Part shown: piece by piece, positions 57,005-64,000 of the stretch
Numbering within the stretch: position 1 is the stretch's first letter
Layout of the letters: every line of letters begins with the position of its first letter
Origin: Actinoplanes sp. NBRC 103695
GTDB taxonomy: Bacteria > Actinomycetota > Actinomycetes > Mycobacteriales > Micromonosporaceae
Reading direction: 5' to 3'
Assembly (NCBI RefSeq): GCF_030269485.1
Contig: NZ_BSTL01000012.1
Coordinates: forward strand, 124,001-188,000
Length of the DNA: 64,000 nt
Translations under genes and position numbers: made by a program
Notes under the pieces: model-generated
The model's input: only the letters and a program-made list of their open reading frames with translations
Database searches by the model: none
Told to the model about the DNA's origin: nothing

Positions 57005-57652
57005 ATGTCTTATGCGGTGCCGCCGACGAGAACGGCGGCCGTCGTCCGGCAGCTGCGCAACGAGATCGTCTCCGGCGAGTTGCCCCCCGGCACGCTGATC
57101 AAGGACGCCGAACTGGCCGCCCGCCTGGGCGTCAGCATCACGCCGGTGCGTGAGGCGATCGCCCAGCTCTCCGTCGAGGGTCTGATCGACATCGCGCCGA
57201 ACCGGACCCGGCACGTCACCAAGGTGACCCAGAAGAACGCGCTCGAACTGGTCGACGTGATGAGCGTGCTGGCCTGCGCGGGCTTCGAGTGGGGCGTGGA
57301 CAACCTGACCGAGACCCACCTCGACATGCTGCGCCAGCGGCAGAAGGAGTTCGTCGAGGCGCTCGCCGCCGGCAACGTGCTGGCGGCCGGTGCGGCCGGC
57401 GCCGACTTCAGCACGACGGTGATCCTGGCCAGCGGCAACCGCGAGCTCCAGTCGATGGTCGACCTGGTCGTCGCCCGGACGATGCGGATCCTCGCGATGT
57501 CCGCCGAGAGCAACCTGTGGAGCACCTGGATCGAGGGCCACGACGCGATCCTGGAACTGCTCGAAGCGGGCGACCGGGCCGGTGCGGTGGCCCGCTACAA
57601 GCAGATCTACATCGACTACCGGGCGAAGGTCGAGCAGGAGCTCTTCGACTAG
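57005..57652 (+). CDS. GntR-family regulator (FadR/FCD-like)
   Basis: A 215-residue regulator. Winged helix at 8-75: AAVVRQLRNEIVSGELPPGT, LIKDAELAARLGVSITPVRE and AIAQLSVEGLIDIAPNRTR. Residues 80-210 form the all-helical effector domain (LVDVMSVLACAGFEWGVDNL, EGHDAILELLEAGDRAGAVA with the metal-binding-type His). Its stop overlaps the stop of the convergent LLM gene. Target may be the divergent propeller gene or its own. Confidence 0.88.
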   Translation: MSYAVPPTRTAAVVRQLRNEIVSGELPPGTLIKDAELAARLGVSITPVREAIAQLSVEGLIDIAPNRTRHVTKVTQKNALELVDVMSVLACAGFEWGVDNLTETHLDMLRQRQKEFVEALAAGNVLAAGAAGADFSTTVILASGNRELQSMVDLVVARTMRILAMSAESNLWSTWIEGHDAILELLEAGDRAGAVARYKQIYIDYRAKVEQELFD

Positions 57653-58539
57653 TTCTTCAACGCCTCGAGCAGGGCCGGCAGGTGGTCCAAGGAGCTGCGG
57701 CGCAGGGCGTACCGGGTGATGCCCCAGCGCCGCTCGTGCTCGCGGATCCGCCCGGCGATCTCCTCGATCGTGCCGACCATCAGGAACGGAACCCGCAGCA
57801 GCTCGTCGATGCTGAGCCCGGTGTCGTTCAGGTCCTTGAGGGCCGCCTCGGGATCGTCGGTGATCTCGAACTTCTGCACCAGCGCCTCGAGCACCTTGCC
57901 GCGCAACGGCGCCACGTGCTCGTCGATCTGGTCGAGCGCCCAGCGGACGTCGTGGTTGCGACCGTCGGCCAGCGTCCTGCCGAGCCCGGACAGTCCGACG
58001 ATGTCGGCCTCCTCGGCGGCCCAGCGCAGCAGCCGGGAGTTGCCCCCGCCGAAGAGCAGCGGGATCTTCTCCTGCACCGGGCGGGGCTGGTCCAGCTTGG
58101 CGCCGAACATCCGCAGCTCCTCGGTGTCCACTGTGACCTCGTCGCCGGTGAGCAGCCGCCGGGTCGCCTCGGCCACCGCGATGCACCGGTCGACGCGGCC
58201 ACGCACGTCCGGCCGGGTCTGCCCGACCCACCGCCACTCGTTCGGGTTGTGCCCGGCCCCGATGCCGAGCAGCGCCCGGCCGCCGGAGACGACGTCCAGC
58301 GTCGCCACGTCGGCGGCCAGCAGCATCGGCTCGCGGACGCCGGCGTTCACGACGTACGCGCCGAGTTTGATCGTGGTTGTCACCGCGGCCGCCGCGGCCA
58401 GCGCGACGTGCGGCGCCGCGCAGATGCCCGGATGGTCCGGGGTGAGCAGCGTGTCGAAGCCGTTGGCCTCGGCCTTGCGTGCGGTCTCGATCCACTCGGC
58501 GGCGTTCAGCGGTACGGCCTGGAAGGCGAAAGCGGTCAT
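57649..58539 (-). CDS. LLM-class F420-dependent oxidoreductase
   Basis: A 296-residue luciferase-like TIM barrel starting at ATG 58539 (a GTG nine bases earlier is possible). Blocks: TAFAFQAVPLNAAEWIETAR, KAEANGFDTLLTPDHPGICA, TTIKLGAYVVNAGVREPMLL, LDVVSGGRALLGIGAGHNPN, and IPLLFGGGNSRLLRWAAEEA. It resembles the actinobacterial group of F420-binding LLM proteins of about this length. Substrate unknown. Last-base overlap with the convergent GntR gene. Confidence 0.88.
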   Translation of the reverse strand: MTAFAFQAVPLNAAEWIETARKAEANGFDTLLTPDHPGICAAPHVALAAAAAVTTTIKLGAYVVNAGVREPMLLAADVATLDVVSGGRALLGIGAGHNPNEWRWVGQTRPDVRGRVDRCIAVAEATRRLLTGDEVTVDTEELRMFGAKLDQPRPVQEKIPLLFGGGNSRLLRWAAEEADIVGLSGLGRTLADGRNHDVRWALDQIDEHVAPLRGKVLEALVQKFEITDDPEAALKDLNDTGLSIDELLRVPFLMVGTIEEIAGRIREHERRWGITRYALRRSSLDHLPALLEALKN

Positions 58540-58582
58540 GGGACGCACCCTGCCCTCCGCGATCCAGGACCGTAACCCGTGT

Positions 58583-59323
58583 TCACGACCAGCGGAAGAA
58601 CTTCACGGCGCCGTAGGAGAAGATCCCGAGGTACGCCAGCAGCGCGATCACACACTGCGGCGGCGGCCAGTCGCCGACCGAGGCGGCCTGGATGGCGGCC
58701 TGCCCGGCGCCGACCGGGGTGAGCTCGCCGATCCGCTGCAGCCACCCCGGCATCGCCTCCCGCGGAGTCCACAGCCCGGCGAAGAACATCAGCGGGAAGA
58801 ACAGCGCCATCCCGATGCCGTTCGCGGCCTTGCCGCTCGGCGCGACCGCCGCCACGAAGAGCCCGATCGCGAACACCGCCGCCGCGCAGAGCAGGAACGA
58901 GACAAGGTAGACGAACGGGCTGCGGGGGAAGGACACGTCGAACGCGATCCGGCCGACCAGCAGCGCCAGCAGACCGGCGCCGATCGAGGTCAGTGCGGCC
59001 GTGGTGACCTGTGCCCCGAGCATCATGACCGGGGACGCCGGGGTGGTGGCCATCCGGCGCAGCACCCCGCGCTCCCGGTAGGTGCCGAGGATCTGCGGCA
59101 TCCCCTGCAGGCCGAGCGAGGCGATCGACAGGACCAGCGCGATCGGCACGTACAGGTCGATCACCCGCAGGCCGCCGATCTCCGGGCTGGGCTCGCGCAT
59201 CACCGGGATGCTGCCCAGGATGGCGACCAGCAGCGCCGGGAAGAGCAGGCCGAAGAAGGCGAGCACGGGCTCACGCAGCAGCAGCCGGAACTCGGAGACG
59301 GTGAGTTTGGTGAAGGCATGCAT
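58583..59323 (-). CDS. ABC-2 type exporter permease
   Basis: A 246-residue membrane protein with six helices. The typical ABC-2 features are the N-terminal amphipathic helix before LAFFGLLFPALLVAILGSI, LGTYRERGVLRRMATTPASP (the conserved coupling-like loop E-R-x-x-G-x-L-x-R-L/M) and MALFFPLMFFAGLWTPREAM (the conserved F-x-S/A-G-x-x-x-P segment). It follows the ATPase gene after 11 bp on the same strand and pairs with it as the membrane half of a drug- or lipid-type exporter. Confidence 0.9.
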   Translation of the reverse strand: MHAFTKLTVSEFRLLLREPVLAFFGLLFPALLVAILGSIPVMREPSPEIGGLRVIDLYVPIALVLSIASLGLQGMPQILGTYRERGVLRRMATTPASPVMMLGAQVTTAALTSIGAGLLALLVGRIAFDVSFPRSPFVYLVSFLLCAAAVFAIGLFVAAVAPSGKAANGIGMALFFPLMFFAGLWTPREAMPGWLQRIGELTPVGAGQAAIQAASVGDWPPPQCVIALLAYLGIFSYGAVKFFRWS

Positions 59324-59334
59324 GACGTGTCCTC

Positions 59335-60237
59335 TCAGTCCTCGGCCGGGCGGCCGGTGAGCTGGACGAACGCGTCGTCCAGGCTGGCCTGCTCCAGGCG
59401 CAGGTCGGCGGCGATGATCTGGTGGGTGGCGAGCACGCTGGTCACGGCCTGCAGCAGCCCGCCGGTGCCGATCACCTCGACGGACGGGCCGTGCCGGCGC
59501 ACCTCGCGCACCTCCGGCAGGTCGGTCAGCAGTTTCTCGTTCAGCGGCGCCGACGGGCGGAACCGGATGCGCTGCTCGGTGGAGACCCGCGCGACCAGCC
59601 CGGCCGGCGTGTCCAGGGCGATCACCGTGCCGTGGTCGATCACCGCGATCCGGTCGCAGAGCCGCTCGGCCTCCTCCATGAAGTGGGTGACCAGCAGAAC
59701 CGTGACGCCGCGGTCGCGGATGCCCTCGATCAGGTCCCAGGTGTCCCGCCGGGACTGCGGGTCCAGGCCGGTGGTCAGCTCGTCGAGGATCGCCACCTCC
59801 GGGCGCCCGATCAGGGCGAGCGCGATGGAGAGCCGCTGCTTCTGGCCGCCGGAGAGCTTGCCGAACTTGGTCTTCAGCTTCTCGCCCAGGCCGAGGTCGC
59901 GGACCAGCTCGTGCCAGTCGATCGGGTCGGGGTAGAAGGCGCTGAACAGCTCGAGGGCCTCGCGGACGGTCATCCGGTCGGGCAGCTCGGACTCCTGCAG
60001 CTGCACCCCGACCAGCCGGCGCAGCGCCGGGTCCGCGGGCTTGCGGCCGAGCACGTCGATGGTGCCGCCGTCCGGCTTACGCAGACCGGCGATCGCCTCT
60101 ACCGTGGTGCTCTTCCCGGCGCCGTTCGGGCCCAGGATGCCGAAGATCTCGCCGCGCTCCACGGAGAACGTCACATCGGCGGCGGCGACGGTCGCCCCGT
60201 ATTCCTTGCGGAAGTTTCTGACATCGATGACTGGCAT
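59335..60237 (-). CDS. ABC transporter ATP-binding protein (ABC-2 exporter)
   Basis: A 300-residue ATPase; ATG 60237 (MPVIDVRNFRKEYG) is chosen as the domain start. Walker A GILGPNGAGKSTTVEAIAGL, Q-loop VGVQLQESELPDRM, signature KLSGGQKQRLSIALAL, Walker B VAILDELTTGLDPQSRR, H-loop LLVTHFMEEAERLCDR: all intact (Glu in DEL rather than DEP). The C-terminal extension (VIALDTPAGLVARVSTEQRI and on) is that of the DrrA/NatA-type exporters. Works with the permease at 58583. Confidence 0.93.
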   Translation of the reverse strand: MPVIDVRNFRKEYGATVAAADVTFSVERGEIFGILGPNGAGKSTTVEAIAGLRKPDGGTIDVLGRKPADPALRRLVGVQLQESELPDRMTVREALELFSAFYPDPIDWHELVRDLGLGEKLKTKFGKLSGGQKQRLSIALALIGRPEVAILDELTTGLDPQSRRDTWDLIEGIRDRGVTVLLVTHFMEEAERLCDRIAVIDHGTVIALDTPAGLVARVSTEQRIRFRPSAPLNEKLLTDLPEVREVRRHGPSVEVIGTGGLLQAVTSVLATHQIIAADLRLEQASLDDAFVQLTGRPAED

Positions 60238-60295
60238 GCGTCCAGCCTCGTGGCGCGCACACCGGGTTCCATCAACCAGCGGCAGGCGGCCGCGG

Positions 60296-60508
60296 TCAAC
60301 CGATCGGTGGATGGGCATCGATCAGCTGGTCGCGATCCACACCCGCGTCGTGCAGGATTCGCTCCACCGAGCTGATCGAGAGCCAGTCGACGACCTCGTC
60401 GCCGTGCACCACCCGGTACCAGCGGGCGCGTCCACGTCGGACGATCTCCACCCGCCAGGCGCCGTCGGGGGTCTGCATGGCCCCCTCGACCACGCCGCCG
60501 GACGCCAT
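60296..60508 (-). CDS. Small protein at the end of the pilus operon
   Basis: A 70-residue soluble protein whose ATG overlaps the stop of the prepilin gene by 1 bp (TGATG), so it is translated with it. Sequence blocks: MQTPDGAWRVEIVRRGRARW, YRVVHGDEVVDWLSISSVER, ILHDAGVDRDQLID. It reads like two short strands, a beta hairpin and a helix. I do not recognise a family. The coupling implies a role in pilus assembly or its regulation. Confidence 0.7.
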   Translation of the reverse strand: MASGGVVEGAMQTPDGAWRVEIVRRGRARWYRVVHGDEVVDWLSISSVERILHDAGVDRDQLIDAHPPIG

Positions 60509-61149
60509 CAGGCCGGCTTGACGCAGCTGTAGTCGTTGGTGGCGTCCGCGCCCGCGGTGTTCACCGCGGTGAACTTCAGCTTGTACTCGCGGCGGGCGTT
60601 CTTCGTGGAAAGGCCGATGGTGCTGACCACATTCATCTTGAGCCGGTCGAAGTTGCTCGACGCGCCGTCGTCGGCGGTGCCGCTCGGAATGCGCTCGAAC
60701 GGGGTGCTGCCCGCGGTGAACGGCACCAGGCTCGTGGCCACCGCGCCGGTGGACTTCTCGTAGGTCTCGCCCTGCTTCGGCTTGCGGACCCACTGCGTAC
60801 GCATCATGGTGCCGCCGCCGGTCGGCAGGGTCAGCTCGACGCAGAGCTGCCTGTTGTTGGCGTCCGGCACCACGTAGGTGACCGCGTAGTCGCCGCCCGA
60901 CGTGTAGGGGACGTTGACCCGGTAGGCGTACCGGATCTCGCGGTCCATCTTCTGGAAGGCCGTGGCCAGCTGGGTCTGCGCGACCGCGGCGGCCTCCGCC
61001 CGGTTCGCCGACTGGTACATGCTCAGGAAGCCCTGGCTGGCGATCGCCATGACGGTGGACATGATGGCCGCGCCGACCATGACCTCGATCATGGAGAAGC
61101 CGGCGTCGTCCCGGCGGCGGCGGACCAGACGCCCGATGCATGCGATCAC
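60508..61149 (-). CDS. Prepilin-like protein (minor pilin, PilW/PulJ-like)
   Basis: A 213-residue protein with a type IV prepilin leader: a basic N-terminus (LVRRRRDDAG) then the processing site G/FSMIEVMVGAAIMSTVMAI, with Glu at position 5 of the mature part as the prepilin peptidase requires. The rest is a pilin-like globular domain (FQKMDREIRYAYRVNVPYTS; Cys pair LCVEL and YSCVKPA). The D-R-E-I-R-x-A pattern after helix 1 resembles the PilW/PulJ minor pilins. Third of the prepilin/assembly genes in this operon. Confidence 0.82.
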   Translation of the reverse strand: MIACIGRLVRRRRDDAGFSMIEVMVGAAIMSTVMAIASQGFLSMYQSANRAEAAAVAQTQLATAFQKMDREIRYAYRVNVPYTSGGDYAVTYVVPDANNRQLCVELTLPTGGGTMMRTQWVRKPKQGETYEKSTGAVATSLVPFTAGSTPFERIPSGTADDGASSNFDRLKMNVVSTIGLSTKNARREYKLKFTAVNTAGADATNDYSCVKPA

Positions 61150-61164
61150 GGTGTTGTCCCTCGG

Positions 61165-61632
61165 TCAGAAGATCGGGTCGGACTTGGTGGTGCTGTTGCT
61201 GATCTGTGTCTTCATCGCGAAGACACAGCCGGCGGCCAAGCAGCCCCCGGCCCGGAAGGTGACCTTCAGCTCGGGCTGCAGAACCTTCGTCCAGGTGGCC
61301 TCGGCGGACGGAGCCCCGACACAGGGGCTGCTGCTGGACGCGTCGACGCAGTCCCATTCGACGGTGTAAACGACGTTGTTGAGCGTGGCGGTGTCGGTGC
61401 GGTGCGCGTTGATGTACGCGACGACATCCGAGCCCGGCATCTGCCGCACCGTCTCCATCTCGCTGTTCGCGACCTGGACGGCGGCCTGCTTCTGGCCCTG
61501 CAGGTCCACGGTCCTCATCGACTGGATGAAGAACGCCGTGGCGCCGGCCAGCACGACCGCGATCACGGCTATGCCGGTGATCACCTCGACGATCGTGAAG
61601 CCGTCGTCCTTCTTGCGGGTTCGTCTGCGCAT
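61165..61632 (-). CDS. Prepilin-like protein (minor pilin, PilV/GspI-like)
   Basis: A 155-residue protein. Leader MRRRTRKKDDG with the cleavage site before FTIVEVITGIAVIAVVLAGA (Glu5 present), then a short globular domain with four cysteines: VYTVEWDCVDASSSSPC, FRAGGCLAAGCVFAMK. Size and the S-E-M-E-T-V-R-Q-M segment after the helix resemble PilV/GspI-type minor pilins. It lies 15 bp upstream of the next prepilin gene and 11 bp after the pilO-like gene. Confidence 0.82.
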   Translation of the reverse strand: MRRRTRKKDDGFTIVEVITGIAVIAVVLAGATAFFIQSMRTVDLQGQKQAAVQVANSEMETVRQMPGSDVVAYINAHRTDTATLNNVVYTVEWDCVDASSSSPCVGAPSAEATWTKVLQPELKVTFRAGGCLAAGCVFAMKTQISNSTTKSDPIF

Positions 61633-61643
61633 CGCGGGCTCCA

Positions 61644-62258
61644 CTACTTGCTCGGCGTGGTGGTGGCGATCGACGGAGCACCCTGCCCCGCCGGAACCGC
61701 GACGAAGGCCACGAGGGACAGGTTGATCGTCGGCTGCCCGGTGTTTTCGGCACCTTCCGTGCTGACCTGAGTGGTCATCGCCGCCGAATTGATCAGCACC
61801 GCCCGGGGCTGCGACTGCTGGAGCTGGGTGAGGAACGTGCCCAGGTTCTCCGCGCTGCCCTCCAGCGTCAGGTTGATCGGCAGGGCGTAGACGTTGGGCA
61901 GGTCCTTCTGCACCGACGCGCCGTTCACGACCACGCCGCCCACGGTCACGTCCAGGTCGTCGCCGGACTTCTGGAGCTGGCGCAGCAGGTCCGGCACCCC
62001 GGAGTCGGCCGGCAGGGCGCGCTGGCTGACCTTCAGCGCCGCGCGGTACTGCGGCAGCTTCGACTTCTGCTTCTCCAGCTCGGCGATCCGCTTGTTCAGC
62101 ATGGTGATCTGGATCTCGGTGTCCTCGGCCTGCCGCCGGACGTCGGAGGCCTCCGCGTACTTCGGGTTGATCAGGAAGAACCAGCTGATCAGCGCCAGCG
62201 CGACGATCACGGCGGCGCCGCCGATCATCCACAGCCGGTCGGCGTGACGGGCACCCAT
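61644..62258 (-). CDS. pilO: Type IV pilus inner-membrane protein PilO
   Basis: A 204-residue protein: short cytoplasmic N-terminus, one membrane helix (WMIGGAAVIVALALISWFFL), a coiled-coil (TEIQITMLNKRIAELEKQKS) and an external ferredoxin-like domain (VPDLLRQLQKSGDDLDVTVG, LPINLTLEGSAENLGTFLTQ). This is the PilO layout. It dimerises with PilN and links the PilM platform to the pilin-feeding side. Its start overlaps the pilN stop by 1 bp. Confidence 0.85.
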   Translation of the reverse strand: MGARHADRLWMIGGAAVIVALALISWFFLINPKYAEASDVRRQAEDTEIQITMLNKRIAELEKQKSKLPQYRAALKVSQRALPADSGVPDLLRQLQKSGDDLDVTVGGVVVNGASVQKDLPNVYALPINLTLEGSAENLGTFLTQLQQSQPRAVLINSAAMTTQVSTEGAENTGQPTINLSLVAFVAVPAGQGAPSIATTTPSK

Positions 62259-62968
62259 CAGTTGCCTCCGGTCTTGCACTTGGTGGTGAACCGGCCGCAC
62301 AGCGCCTCGGAGGTGAAGTCCACGGTGATGATGAAGTCCACCGTCTTGTCCTTCTGCTGGACCACACTGCTCACGTACGGGTTGGCCAGGGTATTGATGT
62401 CGTTGAGCGAGTCGATGAACTTGGCCACCGACGGCTTGTCGGGTGCCGAGCCGGTGAGCGTGATCGTCCCGACCGACGCGGCGCCGCTGGTGCTGGGCAG
62501 CGTGGTGGTCGTCGCGGCGGTGCCGGTGTTCGCCGTCAGCGTGGCGCTGATGCCCTCGACGGTCGCGTCGCTGTCGGCGGCGGTGTCGCGCACCGTGTCG
62601 AGCAGGGCCGCCCACCGCAGGTCGTACTTCATCAGCGTGCTCAGCTGCTTGGTGATGGCGGCGTTCTCGCTCTGCGTGTTCACCACGTCGCCGTAGCTCG
62701 TCTGCTTGCGCTGCAGCCGGGCCTGCTCGGCGGTGATCGTCTCCAGCTCCGCGTTGGCGTCGCTGGTGCCCTTGTCGGCGACCAGGTACCAGCCGACCAG
62801 GGCGAGCACGACCAGACCGACGACGGCGAGCACCCAGCCGCGGGTCTTGCGGGCGCGGCGGGCCGCCGTCACCTCCTCGGGCAGCAGATCGGCGGTGATC
62901 GTGAGCACCCTGGTGACCTGCTGCGGTGACAGCGCCGGGTCCAGGGGCATCAGGGTGGTCTGCGCCAT
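62258..62968 (-). CDS. pilN: Type IV pilus inner-membrane protein PilN
   Basis: A 236-residue protein. The cytoplasmic N-terminus is about 43 residues (MAQTTLMPLDPALSPQQVTR), where PilN binds PilM; then a membrane helix (GWVLAVVGLVVLALVGWYLV), a coiled-coil and a ferredoxin-like domain (LMKYDLRWAALLDTVRDTAA, SVAKFIDSLNDINTLANPYV). A low-complexity Thr/Ala linker splits the outer domain. It overlaps pilM by 1 bp, so synthesis of the three subunits is coupled. Confidence 0.85.
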   Translation of the reverse strand: MAQTTLMPLDPALSPQQVTRVLTITADLLPEEVTAARRARKTRGWVLAVVGLVVLALVGWYLVADKGTSDANAELETITAEQARLQRKQTSYGDVVNTQSENAAITKQLSTLMKYDLRWAALLDTVRDTAADSDATVEGISATLTANTGTAATTTTLPSTSGAASVGTITLTGSAPDKPSVAKFIDSLNDINTLANPYVSSVVQQKDKTVDFIITVDFTSEALCGRFTTKCKTGGN

Positions 62969-63993
62969 CAGGCTGCCGCTCCCAGGGTCAGGCCGATCGA
63001 CACGGCGGCCGACGGCACGAAACTGTCGAAGCCACGCTGGCGGGCCTTGCGCGTGTCGCGCAGGCGGCCGGCGCTGTCGGCGTACATCACGGCGACGTTG
63101 AGCTGTTGCTGGAGGTGCTCGGGGAGGCCGGGCATCAGCGCGCTGCCGCCGCACAGCGAGATCCGGGTGACCTGCTTCTGCCGTTCGCCCGAGGCCAGGT
63201 AGGTGAACGAGCTGCGCAGCTCGTTCACCAGCGGCCGGATCGCGTCGCTCGCCGCGGTCGCGGTGTCCGGGCGGCCGTCGCCGTGCAGACCGAAGCGGCA
63301 CTTGAGGACCTCGGCCTCCGGCACCGGGATGCCCAGCCGGGTGGCCATGCTGTCGGTGACCTCGTGGCCGCCGCGCGGCACGGTACGCACGATCAGCGGC
63401 TCGCCGTCCGCGTGCACCACCACGCTGGTCACCTCGGCGCCGATGTCGACGATCGCTTCGACCTGGGCGTCCAGCCGGGAGGCGGCGCGCAGCAGGGCGA
63501 AGGAGGCCAGGTCGACGCCGACCACGTGCAGGCCGGCCTTCTCGACGGCCAGCACCGCGCCCAGCACGGCGTCCTTGGGGATGGCGATGAGCAGCCCGCG
63601 TACGGTCGGGTTGGTCCCCGGGTCCTCCAGCGGGTGGAAGTCGAGCACCGACCGCTCGACGGCCAGCGGCAGCGCGTCGCGCACCTGGAACGGCAGCGAC
63701 TTCTGCATCTCCTTGGGCGGCAGGTTGGACACCGACATCTCGCGGACCACGAGCTGCGGGTTCGTCACGCCGACCATGACCTTCTTGGTGTCGAACTTGC
63801 ACGCCGCCCAGAGCTGCTTGAGGGCGGTGGTGACGACGACCTGGTCCTGGACGATGCCGCCCTGCACGGTGCCCGGCGGGAGCGGCACCTGCCCGAAGTT
63901 GGTCAGGGTGTGCTCGTCCTTGGCGCGGCGGACCTCGACCGCGCGGATGGACGACGAGCCGATGTCCAGCCCGATCGGAGTGATGCCAGCCAT
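62968..63993 (-). CDS. pilM: Type IV pilus assembly ATPase-fold protein PilM
   Basis: A 341-residue actin-like protein. Phosphate-1 motif IGLDIGSSSIRAVEVRR, phosphate-2 AIVDIGAEVTSVVVHADGEP and adenosine motif ISLCGGSALMPGLPEHLQQQ are all present, as are the PilM-typical SLPFQVRDALPLAVERSVLD and VPRGGHEVTDSMATRLGIP. It binds the N-terminus of PilN on the cytoplasmic side of the pilus machine. The ATG at 63993 is 7 bp from the window edge; the operon probably begins upstream (pilB, pilT, pilC and prepilin peptidase genes are expected there). Confidence 0.93.
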   Translation of the reverse strand: MAGITPIGLDIGSSSIRAVEVRRAKDEHTLTNFGQVPLPPGTVQGGIVQDQVVVTTALKQLWAACKFDTKKVMVGVTNPQLVVREMSVSNLPPKEMQKSLPFQVRDALPLAVERSVLDFHPLEDPGTNPTVRGLLIAIPKDAVLGAVLAVEKAGLHVVGVDLASFALLRAASRLDAQVEAIVDIGAEVTSVVVHADGEPLIVRTVPRGGHEVTDSMATRLGIPVPEAEVLKCRFGLHGDGRPDTATAASDAIRPLVNELRSSFTYLASGERQKQVTRISLCGGSALMPGLPEHLQQQLNVAVMYADSAGRLRDTRKARQRGFDSFVPSAAVSIGLTLGAAA

Positions 63994-64000
63994 CGGTTCC

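Overview
The window is very GC-rich actinomycete DNA: GTG and TTG starts are frequent, long shadow reading frames run antisense to real genes, and there is an ECF sigma factor, a SARP regulator, many lipoproteins and several F420-type (LLM) flavoenzymes. A type IV pilus assembly operon next to secreted cell-wall hydrolases, together with the general gene style, suggests Micromonosporaceae, most likely an Actinoplanes-like genus. This assignment is inference; there is no rRNA or other marker gene here.

Layout. 0-4.6 kb: LysR regulator diverging from an alpha/beta hydrolase-MFS pair, then two small genes. 4.6-6.1 kb: remnants of a MarR-type gene and an intradiol dioxygenase, then a hemerythrin gene behind a 22-bp palindrome. 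6.1-12.7 kb: ECF sigma factor, a metallo-beta-lactamase-fold/NTF2-like/AraC operon diverging from a flavin monooxygenase, then an exporter and an alpha/beta hydrolase. 12.7-18.3 kb: a regulator cluster (pseudo-receiver LuxR, SARP, XRE, LuxR). 18.4-21.2 kb: a Pup-like protein gene translationally coupled to an ATP-grasp ligase, followed by an FAD oxidoreductase. 21.3-31.5 kb: two SGNH hydrolases, AraC, a Ser/Thr kinase with an external lectin domain, an orphan sugar-binding lipoprotein, a TRIC-type membrane protein, a broken thaumatin-lectin gene and an EACC1-caspase pair. 31.7-41.1 kb: a second pseudo-receiver LuxR diverging from an SDR, a secreted lectin, a large subtilase, a hydrolase, a zinc metalloprotease and an LLM oxidoreductase. 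41.1-44.0 kb: a graveyard of mobile-element and gene fragments with two lipoprotein genes. 44.0-50.4 kb: GH25 lysozyme and M23 peptidase sharing a C-terminal domain, a membrane-anchored XRE protein, a CocE-type hydrolase and a DUF1345 protein. 50.5-60.2 kb: HxlR regulator, GGDEF-EAL protein, two solute-binding lipoproteins, a beta-propeller protein, GntR, LLM oxidoreductase and an ABC-2 exporter. 60.3-64 kb: pilM-pilN-pilO, two prepilin-like genes and a 70-codon gene, tightly packed on the minus strand.

The most unusual locus is the Pup-like protein with its 1-bp-overlapping ATP-grasp partner (18.4-19.6 kb): a protein ending in the Pup tail VQKGGQ, paired with a carboxylate-amine ligase of a fold different from the PafA/Dop family that normally handles Pup. 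The second is the EACC1-caspase pair (29.2-31.0 kb), where the caspase domain is tethered to the membrane and followed by an external domain. A regulatory theme also stands out: an 11-bp-period direct repeat of CCTTC lies between a pseudo-receiver LuxR gene and its divergent neighbour at two separate places, and a third copy lies upstream of the XRE gene. This resembles the binding architecture of SARP regulators, and a SARP gene sits between two of the copies.

Many genes are broken: fragments or frameshifted copies of at least a dozen families are present (SDR, MarR, intradiol dioxygenase, alpha/beta hydrolase, thaumatin-lectin, sodium:solute symporter, IclR, IS110, flavin disulfide reductase, TniB-like ATPase, protein kinase, DinB). 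Together with a dispersed repeat, this marks the stretch from about 4.6 to 44 kb as a fluid accessory region; the pilus and ABC genes at the right end look more like stable backbone.
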